DNA of 42,433 nucleotides, taken from NCBI GenBank assembly GCA_002722955.1, contig PBMZ01000063.1:1-42433 (forward strand), given 5' to 3'. A model generated the notes under the pieces. The model was not told the origin of the DNA. It saw nothing but the letters and a program-made list of their open reading frames with translations, and did no database searches. Source of the DNA: Planctomycetaceae bacterium (GTDB taxonomy: Bacteria > Planctomycetota > Planctomycetia > Planctomycetales > Planctomycetaceae). Shown here in pieces: positions 17,057 to 26,786 of this stretch (the stretch's first letter is position 1; the number at the start of each line of letters is the position of its first letter). The position numbers and the translations under genes are program-made.

Positions 17057-19681
17057 ATGTCTGCCCTTCGTTCAACGCAGTGCTTGTTGTCTTGCTTGGC
17101 TTTGATAGCAGTCTGGGGTTGCAACAACGCGGCGCCGCCATCGACGGCTGGCTCGGCAATCGGCGCCGAGACGGAATCCGATCCAAAGGAAGAGAAAACA
17201 CAGGCAAAGCCGCCGGCCAAACAACATGCCAAAGGTCGAGAAAATCGGTTGGCGCGAGAGACCAGCCCATACTTGCTACTGCATGCTCACAACCCCGTCG
17301 ACTGGTATCCTTGGGGCCCGGAAGCCTTCGAGAAAGCCAAGAAAGAAAAGAAGCTGATCTTTCTATCCATCGGCTACAGCAGTTGCTTCTGGTGCCATGT
17401 GATGGAACGCGAGGTCTTCTCGGACGATGAGATTGCGAAGTTCATGAACAAGAATTTCGTCAACATTAAAGTCGATCGAGAAGAGCGGCCCGACCTTGAT
17501 GACATCTACATGACGGGCCTACACATCTACTTGCAATTGAGCGGTTCGAATCAAGGCGGCGGTTGGCCGTTGTCGATCTTTCTGACTCCCGAGGGAAAAC
17601 CGATCGCAGGCGGAACCTACTTCCCCCCAGAGGACAAGCAAGGCATGCCCGGCTTTCCGTCGGTCATGAATCGCATCCAGTCCCTATGGACCAAGGAACG
17701 TGAATCCGTCGTCAAGACAGCCGACACGATCACCGATCATCTGCGCCGCACGATGAAGCCCAGGCTCTCGCTGACGCCCGTCGATGTCGATCGCAAATTG
17801 GTCAAGACAGCGGCTGGCGAACTGCTCGATTCATTTGATGCCGTCTACGGAGGCGTCGACTTCAGCGAGCGAAGCCCGAACCGACCAAAGTTCCCCGTTC
17901 CCGCCAAGCTGGCACTCTTGCAGTACCAAGTTCGTGTCGGTGACGAAGATGCCAAAAAGGTCATCACTCTGACACTCGACAAGATCGCGGCCGGCGGAAT
18001 CCGTGATCATCTGGCTGGTGGGTTTCACCGATACAGCACGGACCGAGCATGGATGGTGCCGCACTTCGAGAAGATGCTGTACGACAACGCACAGCTCTTG
18101 GACGTCTATACCGAGGCCTACCGGCAAACGAAGAACCCCGTCTATCGTGAAGTTGTCGAGGAATTAGCAGCCTACGTCTTCAACGAGATGACCGGTGACG
18201 AAGGCGCATTTTTCTCGGCCCAAGACGCGGAAACCGACGCCATCGAAGGCAAGTTCTACGTCTGGGAGCCTGAAGAGATCGAGAAGATTTTGGGCGCTGA
18301 TGTTGAGCTGTTCCAATCCGTGTTCGGATTTAAGGAGCAGCAATATTTCGAGCATGGCTTTATCGTTCACTTGCCGAAGCCGATTGCTGTGATCGCCAAG
18401 GAAAAGGGCGTGAGTGCCGCGGAGTTGTCACGACAGCTAAAGCCACTGAAACAAAAAGTGCTCAGCCAACGCAAGAAGCGAAAAACGCCGCTGTTGGACG
18501 ACAAGATATTGACCAGCTGGAATGGCCTGATGATTCGCGGTTTGGCTAATGCCGGCTCGGTTCTTGAGCATCCAGAATACATAACCGCGGCCGAGAAGGC
18601 GGCGGCGTTCATCTTGGAAAACATGCGCGATGACAAGGGTCGGCTGCTGAGAACTTTCCGGGCCGAGACCGCCAAGCTGAACGCGTACCTGGACGATTAT
18701 GCATTCTTGACCGAAGGAGTACTCGCTTTACACCAAGCGACCGGCAAAGACCAATGGCTCTCAACCGCGAAGAAGTTGACAGACGATCAAATCAAACTTT
18801 TCTGGGACGAGACCGGCGACGGTTTCTTTTACACATCGCATCATCACGAGGAACTCTTGGCTCGGACCAAGAACGCCTACGATTCGGTGTTGCCCTCGGG
18901 CAATAGCGTTAGCGTTAGAAACTTGCTTCGCTTGGCGGAACGAACAGGCGACGCCGAGTACCGCAAGCGGGCCGAAAGCATTTTGAAGCTCTTCGCACCA
19001 GCCATGAAAACCAACCCACGGAGCATGATCAACATGGCCTTGGCCACAGCCGAGTTCTTGGACTCCGAGGCTAAGCCGCAACAGCCTGACCCTGACGATG
19101 GCGGCGCCTCTGCAAACATTCCTTCGGAAACATCAACGGTTGTCACCGCTGGCGGCACGGCGAATGGAACATCGACGACCAAGAAGAAGACGGTGGAATT
19201 GGTTGCCGCTAAGGTCTACTTGTCCAGCGACAAACTGACCCCCGCAAACCGAACGCGACTAGCCGTGGTTTTAAACGTCAAACCTGGCTGGCACATCAAC
19301 CAAAACCCGTCACACCCCGACTATTTGATTCCCACGTCTGTGAAGATTAAAGCCAAACTGGGAACAAAACTGACCAATGTGCGCTACCCCCAAGGCCACG
19401 ACTTCAAGGTCCAGGGGATTGAAGACGAACTGAAAGTTTACGAGGACGCAGTCCGAATTTATGGCGAGTTAGAAGTGCCGGCATCGGCCGTTTCGAAGAA
19501 AGAAACCCTGGATATCGAGGTCCGCTATCAAGCTTGCAGCGACAAACAATGCATGCGGCCCAAAACCATCAAGCTTCGCGGCGAAATCCAAGTCGTCGCC
19601 GAGGGCGAAAAGATACGCTCCATCAACAGCAAACAATTCGAGAAACTCTCGGCCAAGCCAAAAGCCTCATCAACAAAGTAG
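17057..19681 (+). CDS. DUF255 thioredoxin-like/six-hairpin lipoprotein with C-terminal DsbD-alpha-like domain
   Basis: The 874-residue protein has a lipoprotein-like signal ending at Cys22 (LIAVWGC) and a charged low-complexity linker. A DUF255 domain follows ([24 protein letters not shown]) with a thioredoxin-like CFWC at residues 110-113 ([13 protein letters not shown]). The (alpha/alpha) barrel part of the YyaL/SPATA20 family comes next ([36 protein letters not shown]). The family usually ends near residue 680. Here residues ~712-870 add a beta-rich domain with [18 protein letters not shown] and a cysteine pair C827/C832 ([12 protein letters not shown]), as in the N-terminal domain of DsbD. 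The fusion suggests extracytoplasmic thiol chemistry. The stop TAG (19679-19681) lies within the following repeat. Confidence 0.92.
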   Translation: MSALRSTQCLLSCLALIAVWGCNNAAPPSTAGSAIGAETESDPKEEKTQAKPPAKQHAKGRENRLARETSPYLLLHAHNPVDWYPWGPEAFEKAKKEKKLIFLSIGYSSCFWCHVMEREVFSDDEIAKFMNKNFVNIKVDREERPDLDDIYMTGLHIYLQLSGSNQGGGWPLSIFLTPEGKPIAGGTYFPPEDKQGMPGFPSVMNRIQSLWTKERESVVKTADTITDHLRRTMKPRLSLTPVDVDRKLVKTAAGELLDSFDAVYGGVDFSERSPNRPKFPVPAKLALLQYQVRVGDEDAKKVITLTLDKIAAGGIRDHLAGGFHRYSTDRAWMVPHFEKMLYDNAQLLDVYTEAYRQTKNPVYREVVEELAAYVFNEMTGDEGAFFSAQDAETDAIEGKFYVWEPEEIEKILGADVELFQSVFGFKEQQYFEHGFIVHLPKPIAVIAKEKGVSAAELSRQLKPLKQKVLSQRKKRKTPLLDDKILTSWNGLMIRGLANAGSVLEHPEYITAAEKAAAFILENMRDDKGRLLRTFRAETAKLNAYLDDYAFLTEGVLALHQATGKDQWLSTAKKLTDDQIKLFWDETGDGFFYTSHHHEELLARTKNAYDSVLPSGNSVSVRNLLRLAERTGDAEYRKRAESILKLFAPAMKTNPRSMINMALATAEFLDSEAKPQQPDPDDGGASANIPSETSTVVTAGGTANGTSTTKKKTVELVAAKVYLSSDKLTPANRTRLAVVLNVKPGWHINQNPSHPDYLIPTSVKIKAKLGTKLTNVRYPQGHDFKVQGIEDELKVYEDAVRIYGELEVPASAVSKKETLDIEVRYQACSDKQCMRPKTIKLRGEIQVVAEGEKIRSINSKQFEKLSAKPKASSTK

Positions 19682-19829
19682 CCATCACTCTCCGAGTGAT
19701 GAGCCTCGCAGCTCCTGGCAAGCAACACATCCGGCTGGGCATTAAACGGGTTTCGTTGACCTTACAAGCGGTTTTCGTGATTCGATGTCTTTACAGGAAA
19801 GGCTCATCACTCGGAGAGTGAGGACTACT
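19677..19829. repeat. REPIN-like inverted repeat pair, copy 1
   Basis: The left arm (19677-19705) and right arm (19801-19829) are inverted copies of a 29-nt unit starting AGTAGCC, with two mismatches between them. Each unit holds its own hairpin ATCACTC-TCC-GAGTGAT directly after GTAG, the layout described for REP sequences mobilised by RAYT proteins. The 95-bp spacer has no similarity I can see to the spacer of copy 2 (21179-21324). The left arm contains the stop codon of the DUF255 gene, and the right arm ends four nt before the next start codon. Confidence 0.85.
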
Positions 19830-19833
19830 TTGC

Positions 19834-21183
19834 ATGCTGATCACAAACTCCGAAAGCGACAAGCAGGCAACCACACGCATCCAATCGAGCGTTTCGACTG
19901 GTGGTTCGTGCGCGAAATGCGGAATTCAGATCCCGCAACACGGCGAATGTGTTGAGGTTGGTCCCAACGTCTTTTGTTGGTCCTGTGTCGAGAGCGTCGG
20001 ATTGGCAGACGCCGCTCGCCACGATTGCTTGCTTGAGGAACATGCAATCTCTGGTCGCCGTCAGGTTGTTGTGTTTGCCGCGATCATAACCTCGATCGTC
20101 ATGTTGGTGATCTTCTTCGCGGGTGTGGCATTCAGTCTTGTTACAGGCATCATTCAACAAGACATCGTCGAGGTCCTCATCGCGAATTTACTTGGACTCG
20201 TGCCGGTCACTCTAATGATCTCGATGCTCTTCTTCCTAATGCTCTATTGGTACGTTCGTCTGGAACAGCTCTTTTCAATGCGAGTCGTCGAAGACTCCAT
20301 TCACTTTCGGCAAAAGTCGGGAACGCGCGTGTTTCCGATTCGCAAGCTCTTGCATGCGACGTGTGGGCATCGGGAAGTTCCGTCTCTGCACTTTTCAACA
20401 AAAAAAATGCTCGGCGAGGATTCGGTTCCAAAGGTCTCGTTGTGCTCGTCGCCATCGAACGAATCGACGGACAACGACTCAGCAATTTGGACGCATTCTC
20501 AATGGAATGCATTGTTCGAGTTGTTCGACGTGCGAAAGTGGTCGCCGGGTGACCAACCCTTGCATGAAATCAGTGAGCAACTCTCGGAACAATCAACGTA
20601 CGGAGTCACCGCCCGAACGATCGTGCGGCCCACCAACCAGGCGCTCTCAAGATTCCTGACAGCACAAACTCGCACGAAGTTGACGTACCCAAACACGAAA
20701 GAGCCACCGCGTGGATTTGTGGTAGACGTGTTTCAACTAGAGCTTGGTCAAGGAGAGGTTGCATTCGCCGCGGCATCTCAAGCAATCCGCGAGTGGAGAA
20801 TGTTTCCAGCGGAAATGGTCGAGATCTTTCCACCACAACCCATCATCGAAGTTGGTTCGCAAGTCTTGGTACTTTACCAGTTACTGCCCAACAGGTTTTG
20901 TACCATCAATCCGGCTCGGATCATCGACGTCATCGATCAAGAAATCGGCGACCGGCAGCAATTCGGTTTCACGTACGGCACGCTTCCAGGTCACATGGAG
21001 CGCGGACAAGAAACGTTCTTGGTCGAATGGAACCGCGAGACCAACGTCGTCACTTATCGCATCGACGTGTTTTCGAGACCCGCCCAATGGATCGTCTGGT
21101 TGGGCTATCCCTACGCTCGGCGACAACAGGCTCGCTTTCGACAGCTTTCTGGTAACACAATGCGAGAAGCAGTTGCACAGTAG
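19834..21183 (+). CDS. Zinc-ribbon/membrane protein with C-terminal UPF0548 (DUF1990) domain
   Basis: The 449-residue protein has three parts. A short zinc-ribbon-like segment lies near residues 26-51 (CAKCG ... CWSC). Two strong membrane helices follow at about 78-103 and 113-140. The C-terminal domain, from about residue 285, matches UPF0548: a wasp-like REWRMFPAEMVEIFP block, VGSQVLVLYQL, FGFTYGTLPGHMERGQETFLVEW and FSRPAQWIVWLGYPYARRQQARF. UPF0548 has unknown function. The gene stands alone, flanked on both sides by inverted repeat pairs, the second of which supplies its stop codon (TAG 21181-21183). The ATG lies four nt after the first repeat and no clear ribosome binding site is visible. 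Confidence 0.8.
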   Translation: MLITNSESDKQATTRIQSSVSTGGSCAKCGIQIPQHGECVEVGPNVFCWSCVESVGLADAARHDCLLEEHAISGRRQVVVFAAIITSIVMLVIFFAGVAFSLVTGIIQQDIVEVLIANLLGLVPVTLMISMLFFLMLYWYVRLEQLFSMRVVEDSIHFRQKSGTRVFPIRKLLHATCGHREVPSLHFSTKKMLGEDSVPKVSLCSSPSNESTDNDSAIWTHSQWNALFELFDVRKWSPGDQPLHEISEQLSEQSTYGVTARTIVRPTNQALSRFLTAQTRTKLTYPNTKEPPRGFVVDVFQLELGQGEVAFAAASQAIREWRMFPAEMVEIFPPQPIIEVGSQVLVLYQLLPNRFCTINPARIIDVIDQEIGDRQQFGFTYGTLPGHMERGQETFLVEWNRETNVVTYRIDVFSRPAQWIVWLGYPYARRQQARFRQLSGNTMREAVAQ

Positions 21184-21324
21184 CCATTACTCTCCGAGTG
21201 ATGAGCCTTTCTGTGAGATCATTGAAAGGCCAGAAGCAGTTGTTCTTGAGACGGCGCGAGGTGGGAACGGGAAATTGTGCACAGCGTGTTCGTACGGCTC
21301 ATCACTCGGAGAGTGATGGCTACT
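21179..21324. repeat. REPIN-like inverted repeat pair, copy 2
   Basis: The left arm (21179-21207) and right arm (21296-21324) repeat the same 29-nt GTAG-hairpin unit as copy 1 in inverted orientation. The right arm equals the inferred consensus, and the left arm differs at one position (ATTACTC for ATCACTC). The 88-bp spacer differs from that of copy 1. The left arm holds the stop of the UPF0548 gene, and the right arm directly abuts the stop codon (21325-21327) of the convergent 164-residue gene. Confidence 0.87.
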
Positions 21325-21819
21325 TTACGGAATCGTTTCGAACAAATCTTCTGTGAGCTTAAGCAATTGCTCGTGAGTCATCTGCAAGTTGACTTGTGTG
21401 CGGCCGGGTGTTCCCGTTTCGGATTCGTACCGTTTCAATGTGAAGCTGCCATTGCCGGTGGCTTTGAGAAGAATCTCGTAGAACTTGGTGCCGTCTTCAC
21501 TCTTGTCTGGCGGCGTTGATCGGACGAGGCCTTGCTTTAACGTCGGATCGAATTCCAGCGGACCGATGTTTTCCAGTAGATAGGTAACGCGGTTCGAGAG
21601 TTCTTTTGCCCAGTCCTCAATGGTTTCGATGCTGCTGCCATCAAGAGACGGGATATTCAGCCGAAGTTCTTCAAACGCACAACTCATCGAATCGACAGCA
21701 TTGAAATCGATCGACAACTGATTGCCATCAGCGTCGTCGAGTGTGACAACTTTTGCGTGACTGGAAGCGAATCCCTTCAGTTGTTTCAGCTCATTCGAAA
21801 GTTGATTAGCGATACTCAT
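21325..21819 (-). CDS. Hypothetical protein linked to the prkA-yeaH-spoVR operon
   Basis: The 164-residue soluble protein starts 15 nt after the spoVR stop in the same orientation and is very probably the last gene of that operon. It begins MSIANQLSNELKQLKGFASS and contains an acidic DDADGNQLSIDFNAVDSMSCAFEEL stretch and a C-terminal beta-rich part (FTLKRYESETGTPGRTQVN). I recognise no domain. The operon position suggests a role with the PrkA/YeaH/SpoVR stress module, but that is inference only. Confidence 0.75.
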   Translation of the reverse strand: MSIANQLSNELKQLKGFASSHAKVVTLDDADGNQLSIDFNAVDSMSCAFEELRLNIPSLDGSSIETIEDWAKELSNRVTYLLENIGPLEFDPTLKQGLVRSTPPDKSEDGTKFYEILLKATGNGSFTLKRYESETGTPGRTQVNLQMTHEQLLKLTEDLFETIP

Positions 21820-21834
21820 AGCATCGGCTCTCGG

Positions 21835-23373
21835 CTATTTGGGCTTCATCTCGTGAGTTGAACCATCAAACGACAACACAACGTTGTGATCTTCGATCGT
21901 GGTCTCGATATGCACAGGTCGTGACCACAGCTTTTCCAGATTCGTCAACGTGTCTCGCGCGTAATCGAGCTTTAATTCGATTCCTCGAAATAGGTGTTTC
22001 AAGTAGAGCTCACCGCGGTTTCTGTAGTTTCCATCAACCACTGAAATAATGGGTCGTCCATGATTGGTCAGGCTGTTGAGCAACTGTTGCTTGATCTGCT
22101 CGAATTCCCGAGATGCAATCTCGTAATAATTGGCAGCATCGTTATAAGCGAACGAAAACATCTTATGCTTGTGGCAAAACTCAGGGGTTAGGTACGTATC
22201 AACGAAAGTCACGTCATTGTGGACTCGTCGAACTTCGAAGATTTTGTCGCGGCCCAAACCCAGATCTTTGTCCCAACGCTGCTTCTCTCGCATGTCGTCG
22301 CAGTCGTCCCACTCGGGGCCGAACTGACCTTTGTTCCAGCGTTCCTCGATGTCCTTGAATAGCTCGATTCCCAGTTTGTATGGGTTTAGGCGTTGAGGGC
22401 TCGTGGCCATCGTACCGCTGTGGTGATCGGCGTACTCGATAACCTCGGCGTCCGTTAATCCGTGCTTGGTCATGATGGTCGAGTGCCAGTAGCTAGCCCA
22501 ACCTTCGTTCATGATTTTTGTTTGGCCTTGAGGCGCGAAGTAGTAAGCCTCGTCACGCACAATCGAGAGGACATCGTGTTGCCAGCCTCTGAGCGGCGCG
22601 TGCTCTAACATGAACAACAAAACGTCTCGTTGTGGCTCTTCAGGAAACGAGCGGCTTTCTTCACGCTCGCGCTGCTTGTGCATTTTGTCTTCTTGTTCCT
22701 GCTGCAACACATCCGGCGGGTTGATGAATGCGTCCATGTATTCCTTGGACTCGAAGCGCCCTTCCGCTCGACGTCGACGCTCTTCTTCGCGTTCATCTTC
22801 CGGTTTCGCCAGCGGACTCTTAACCGCTTCCCTGATTGGTTCAGTGCGGCGGATATGGGGACTGTGCGGATCGATCAAATCTTCGAGCGACAGACATGCA
22901 TCGATAAACCGCTCGACCGTTTCGTAGCCGTATTGGTCGATATACCGATTCACTCGCGATGCGTGATTCGCCATCTGATCCAACATCCGGCGATTCGTTG
23001 GAGCAAACCAAGCGTTGTTCTTGAAGAAGTCACAGTGACCATAAACGTGGGCGATGACCAGCTTTTGATCGGTCAGCGAGTTGCAGCTCAGCAAGTACGC
23101 ATAGCAAGGGTCCGTGTTGATGACCATTTCGTAGATCTTCTGCAAACCGTACGAATAGCCCTTCATCAACTCGTCATATTGAGCACCAAATCGCCAGTGC
23201 GGATAGCGAATGGGGAAGCCACCGTAGGCGGCCATCATGCTCAACTCTTCGTAATCGACTACCTCAAAGATCGTATCGAAGAAGTCCAAGCCATAAGAGG
23301 CCGCGCGCTCCTCCATCTCGTCCTGGATATCGGCAAGATGCTGTGGCAACGGTCGTTGAACGCTGATCGCCAT
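21835..23373 (-). CDS. spoVR: SpoVR family protein (YcgB-like)
   Basis: The 512-residue length and motifs fit SpoVR/YcgB. An N-terminal helical block (YGLDFFDTIFEVVDYEELSMMAAYGG) leads to FPIRYPHWRFGAQYDELMKGYSYGLQKIYEMVINTDPCYAYLL. Later come VIAHVYGHCDFFKNN, a charged low-complexity linker around residues 190-240, and NEGWASYWHSTIM with YADHHSGTMA. Its ATG overlaps the yeaH stop by one base (TAATG), indicating translational coupling, and an AAAGGG ribosome binding site lies upstream. SpoVR proteins accompany PrkA and YeaH in many bacteria and are linked with stress, starvation and (in Bacillus) spore cortex formation; their biochemistry is unknown. Confidence 0.96.
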   Translation of the reverse strand: MAISVQRPLPQHLADIQDEMEERAASYGLDFFDTIFEVVDYEELSMMAAYGGFPIRYPHWRFGAQYDELMKGYSYGLQKIYEMVINTDPCYAYLLSCNSLTDQKLVIAHVYGHCDFFKNNAWFAPTNRRMLDQMANHASRVNRYIDQYGYETVERFIDACLSLEDLIDPHSPHIRRTEPIREAVKSPLAKPEDEREEERRRRAEGRFESKEYMDAFINPPDVLQQEQEDKMHKQREREESRSFPEEPQRDVLLFMLEHAPLRGWQHDVLSIVRDEAYYFAPQGQTKIMNEGWASYWHSTIMTKHGLTDAEVIEYADHHSGTMATSPQRLNPYKLGIELFKDIEERWNKGQFGPEWDDCDDMREKQRWDKDLGLGRDKIFEVRRVHNDVTFVDTYLTPEFCHKHKMFSFAYNDAANYYEIASREFEQIKQQLLNSLTNHGRPIISVVDGNYRNRGELYLKHLFRGIELKLDYARDTLTNLEKLWSRPVHIETTIEDHNVVLSFDGSTHEMKPK

Positions 23374-24482
23374 TATCGTCCCTTTCCGAGAAACGTTTTG
23401 ATCGAATCGTAGATCGCGTTCTTGCTGTCGATTTCCGAGAGGATCAAGTTCTCGAAGTCATCGTTGATGCGCCGAAGCTCACGAATGAAATCACCTGAAC
23501 CATAAGGGCTCTCGACTTGCCCGTAGCAGAACAAGTTGCAGTGCGGCAACAGTTCGTCCATCAGCAACTTAAGACAACCGTTGTTGTCCTCGCCCCAGTT
23601 GTCGCCGTCAGAGAATTGAAAGCAGTAGATGTTCCAGTCGTTCGGAGGGAACTCACGATTGATGATGCTTCGCGCCACATCATAAGCCGACGAGATTCGC
23701 GTGCCGCCGCTCTCCCGAGTGTGATAAAACGTATCCTCGTCAACTTCCTTAGCCACCGCATCGTGAATGACGTAGCGAGTCTGAACGCCGTCGTACTGGC
23801 TTTGTAGCCATGTATCGATCCAGAACGCTTCGATTCGGACGATCTCTTTTTGATCGTCGGTCATCGAACCCGAGACATCCATCATGTAAATCACGGCCGC
23901 ATTCGCTTGCGGATCATGAACGGTTTTCCAGGAACGGTACATTTGATCGTCGCGAATCGGGACGATCACTGGATTATCCGGACAGTATTCGTTCGATGTA
24001 ATCAGCCGCTTCAGTGCGTTCTTGTAGGTGCGTTTAAAGTGACGCAGCGATTGAGGACCGTTTTGGCTGATCGTTGTGTACTTGTCTTTTTTGCTCTTCA
24101 GCGAGTCTTGGCCTTTGGGAGTAATTCGCGGCAACTCCAACTCGTCGGCCAGCATTTCCGCCAGCTCTTCAAGCTCAAGTTCGACCTCGCGATAGTGGCC
24201 TGATCCGGGCTCGCTACCCGCTTGACCCTGGCCGTCGCCTTCGTCTTGGCCACGGCCGATGGGTTGGCCGACTTCACCCTCGCCTTGTCCCACGCCACCG
24301 CCGCCGCGCTGGCCATGTTTGAAGTGGGGGATTTCGATGTTGGGGACGGGTATGCTGACGACCTGTCGTCCCTTGCGACCCATCATCTCGCCATGAGTGA
24401 TGTATTTGCGCAGATTGTCCCGGACCTTGCCACGGACAATGTCTTTGAATCGAGTGAGATCGCGGTCGATGCTGCGAGCCAT
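23373..24482 (-). CDS. yeaH: DUF444 family protein (YeaH/YhbH), VWA-like
   Basis: The 369-residue product starts with the family opening RDLTRFKDIVRGKVRDNLRKYI. It has a glycine-rich segment at 59-97 and then a von Willebrand A-like domain with the metal-binding DVSGSM motif at residues 202-207, RYVIHDAVAKEVDEDTFYHTRESGGTRISSAY, and NWNIYCFQFSDGDNW. A good ribosome binding site (GGGAGGGG) precedes the ATG. YeaH is the usual partner of the PrkA kinase (YeaG in E. coli). It is separated from prkA by 252 bp holding a palindromic repeat and overlaps spoVR by one base. Confidence 0.96.
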   Translation of the reverse strand: MARSIDRDLTRFKDIVRGKVRDNLRKYITHGEMMGRKGRQVVSIPVPNIEIPHFKHGQRGGGGVGQGEGEVGQPIGRGQDEGDGQGQAGSEPGSGHYREVELELEELAEMLADELELPRITPKGQDSLKSKKDKYTTISQNGPQSLRHFKRTYKNALKRLITSNEYCPDNPVIVPIRDDQMYRSWKTVHDPQANAAVIYMMDVSGSMTDDQKEIVRIEAFWIDTWLQSQYDGVQTRYVIHDAVAKEVDEDTFYHTRESGGTRISSAYDVARSIINREFPPNDWNIYCFQFSDGDNWGEDNNGCLKLLMDELLPHCNLFCYGQVESPYGSGDFIRELRRINDDFENLILSEIDSKNAIYDSIKTFLGKGR

Positions 24483-24669
24483 CGCCAGCCCCTCCCTTTA
24501 GGGTTCCTTCCTGGATGTCCGGGTGGCCTTTGCGTCCTTGCGAAGGCCTCTATGCTGGTACATGGCCGGTAGAGTCAACCGCGCCCCGATGTTTTAATCA
24601 GTCAGTCACGGAAGGCTCGTTGACCCAATCTATGTATCCGAGGTTCCGCACTCACGTGCTGCCCCGTGA

Positions 24670-24716
24670 GAGGGCGAGGCTCGTTCTGAGAATCTCTCAG
24701 AGCGGGCCTCGCCCTC
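24670..24716. repeat. GAGGGCGAGGC palindromic repeat between prkA and yeaH
   Basis: The arms 24670-24691 and 24695-24716 match as an inverted repeat over 20 of 22 positions with a three-nt loop. Each begins GAGGGCGAGGC as seen from its outer end. It lies in the 252-bp gap inside the minus-strand prkA-yeaH-spoVR cluster, where a stable stem could terminate transcription in part or protect mRNA ends. Confidence 0.75.
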
Positions 24717-24734
24717 CCTGCGTTCTAGACATCC

Positions 24735-26786
24735 CTATGCGGCGATTTCCGACTTCGCGTCACCTCGAGCAAAAATGCTGGCCACATACTGTAAAACGTC
24801 CGTGGCTGACTCGTCGTTATATCCATAATCACGGATCAACCGTGACTTGACGATATCGATCTTCTCTTGAGTATCCGCGTCGACGACGTTGGATACCAAG
24901 CTAGTCAGTTTAATCGTGTCCTTTTGGTCCTCGAACAGTTTCATTTCAAGGGCCTTTTGCAATCGTTCATTCGTGCGATAGTCGAACGTCTTGCCGTCCA
25001 AAGCCAACGCGCCAATGTAATTCATGATCTCGCGGCGAAAGTCATCTTTGCGAGTGACCGGAATGTCGATGCGTTCCTCGATCGATCGCATCAAGCGTTC
25101 ATCCGGCTCTTCATCAGCACCAGTGAACTTATTCTTGACCTTCTCGCGCTGAGTGTACGCCTTGACGTTGTCGATATAGTTCGAGCACAAGCGAGCCAGT
25201 GCCTCTTCGTCGGCGGCGATGGCGCGTTGAACTTCGTTCTTGACGATGTCGGTGTACTCTTCCTTCACAACAGAGACCAACTCACGATAACGCTCGCGAA
25301 CTTCGTCGCTGCCGATCAGCGAGTGATGCTTGAGCCCCGAATCCAATTCGTTGATCACCATAAAAGCATTCAAACTGGTGGTGTCGGAATTGACGACTAA
25401 GGCATTCGAGATCTTGTCCTGAACGTAGCGCGGCGAGATGCCTTGTAGGCCTTCGTTCTTCGCGTCTTTGCGGAGCTGCGCGATGTTGTCGGTGGTGAAG
25501 CCGGGCAAGGATTTGCCGTTATACAACTTCAACTTTTGCATCAACGTCAAGCCGTGATGTTTGGGCTCCTCAAGCCGCGTGAGCAATGCCCACATGGCCG
25601 CGATTTCCAAAGTGTGCGGCGCAATGTGTTTGCCGCGAACACGCTTTTCGTTGTAATCCTTCTCGTAGATTTTGATTTCTTCGGACAGCTTCGTAACGTA
25701 CGGAACGTCGATTTTCACCGTCCGGTCGCGCAGGGCTTCCATGAACTCATTCGATTGAAGCTTGCGGTATTCCGGTTCGTTGGTGTGGCCAATGATGACC
25801 GTGTCGATGTCCGTTTGCGCGAACTTCTTGGGCTTGATCTTGTGCTCTTGCGAGGCACCCAAGAGGTCGTACAAGAAGGCGACGTCCAACTTCAAGACCT
25901 CGATGAATTCGATCATGCCGCGGTTGGCAACATTGAATTCCCCATCGAAGTTGAAGCAACGTGGGTCGCTCTCACTTCCATATTCGGCAATCTTGCGGTA
26001 GTTGATGTCACCAGTCAGCTCTGTGCTGTCCTGGTTCTTTTCGTCCTTCGGTTGGAAAGTGCCAATGCCGATGCGATCTTGCTCGGAAAGCAGCAGTCGA
26101 CGGACAACGACATCTTCGAGGACCTTCGTCCAATCTCCGTTGTACTTCTCAAGCCGCTCTTTGAAGATGAAGCGGCTCAGAGGGCAAATCTCGCCGTTAA
26201 TCTCGATGCGATGCGCATCCTCGGATTGTCCCTCGTTCAGCGTCGTGCAGAAAGTTGCTCGGTGCTCAGCAGGAATCAATTGAAGCGGCTCACCCTGCAT
26301 GGGGTCCCAAGTCACACTGCCGTCTTCCTCACGCCACCCAAAGGTGTAAAGGGCACCGTCTTCAGTGTGGCTGTAGTTTTCTAATCCGCGTTTGAGTAAG
26401 CGAGCGATTGTACTCTTCGAACTTCCTACTGGTCCGTGAAGTAAGAGGACGCGGCGTTCGCTGCCGTATCCCAAGGCGGCACTCTTGAAAACGTTAACCA
26501 GTGCCATCAGTGGTTTGGTCAGTCCGAAGATTGCGTCTTGACCGTCGTTCTCAGGATCGTCGAAGAACTTGTATCGGGTGAGGTCTTCTTTCGCACCCTC
26601 GACCGTGTAGGTGCCATAGCTAAGCACCATGTCATAGAGGCGTTGATAAGCCGTCCGCGTGACTTTGGGCGTCTTGCGCACAATGTCCAGGTACTCGGCA
26701 AACGAGCCCTGCCAGTGCTCCTGACGGTAGTCGTCGGAACTGTGCTGATTCGCGAATTTCTCGATTAATTCTTGGCCGGTGACCAT
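24735..26786 (-). CDS. prkA: PrkA-type serine protein kinase/AAA+ ATPase (YeaG)
   Basis: The 683-residue protein has a PrkA AAA+ domain with Walker [10 protein letters not shown] at about 118-126. The region [36 protein letters not shown] precedes it, and [20 protein letters not shown] and [17 protein letters not shown] follow. The C-terminal PrkA domain comes after these ([16 protein letters not shown]). I chose the ATG at 26786 because a strong AAAGGGG site sits just upstream and the protein then opens with family-like [14 protein letters not shown]; the frame stays open 19 codons further up to 26843. PrkA/YeaG is a cytoplasmic stress and nitrogen-starvation kinase acting with YeaH and SpoVR, both downstream here. 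Confidence 0.96.
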   Translation of the reverse strand: MVTGQELIEKFANQHSSDDYRQEHWQGSFAEYLDIVRKTPKVTRTAYQRLYDMVLSYGTYTVEGAKEDLTRYKFFDDPENDGQDAIFGLTKPLMALVNVFKSAALGYGSERRVLLLHGPVGSSKSTIARLLKRGLENYSHTEDGALYTFGWREEDGSVTWDPMQGEPLQLIPAEHRATFCTTLNEGQSEDAHRIEINGEICPLSRFIFKERLEKYNGDWTKVLEDVVVRRLLLSEQDRIGIGTFQPKDEKNQDSTELTGDINYRKIAEYGSESDPRCFNFDGEFNVANRGMIEFIEVLKLDVAFLYDLLGASQEHKIKPKKFAQTDIDTVIIGHTNEPEYRKLQSNEFMEALRDRTVKIDVPYVTKLSEEIKIYEKDYNEKRVRGKHIAPHTLEIAAMWALLTRLEEPKHHGLTLMQKLKLYNGKSLPGFTTDNIAQLRKDAKNEGLQGISPRYVQDKISNALVVNSDTTSLNAFMVINELDSGLKHHSLIGSDEVRERYRELVSVVKEEYTDIVKNEVQRAIAADEEALARLCSNYIDNVKAYTQREKVKNKFTGADEEPDERLMRSIEERIDIPVTRKDDFRREIMNYIGALALDGKTFDYRTNERLQKALEMKLFEDQKDTIKLTSLVSNVVDADTQEKIDIVKSRLIRDYGYNDESATDVLQYVASIFARGDAKSEIAA

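Noticed and set aside
22630..23412. 260-codon open frame on the plus strand
   Set aside because: It is antisense to spoVR, with no family resemblance.
25536..26384. 282-codon open frame on the plus strand
   Set aside because: It is antisense to the PrkA AAA+ domain, with no family resemblance.
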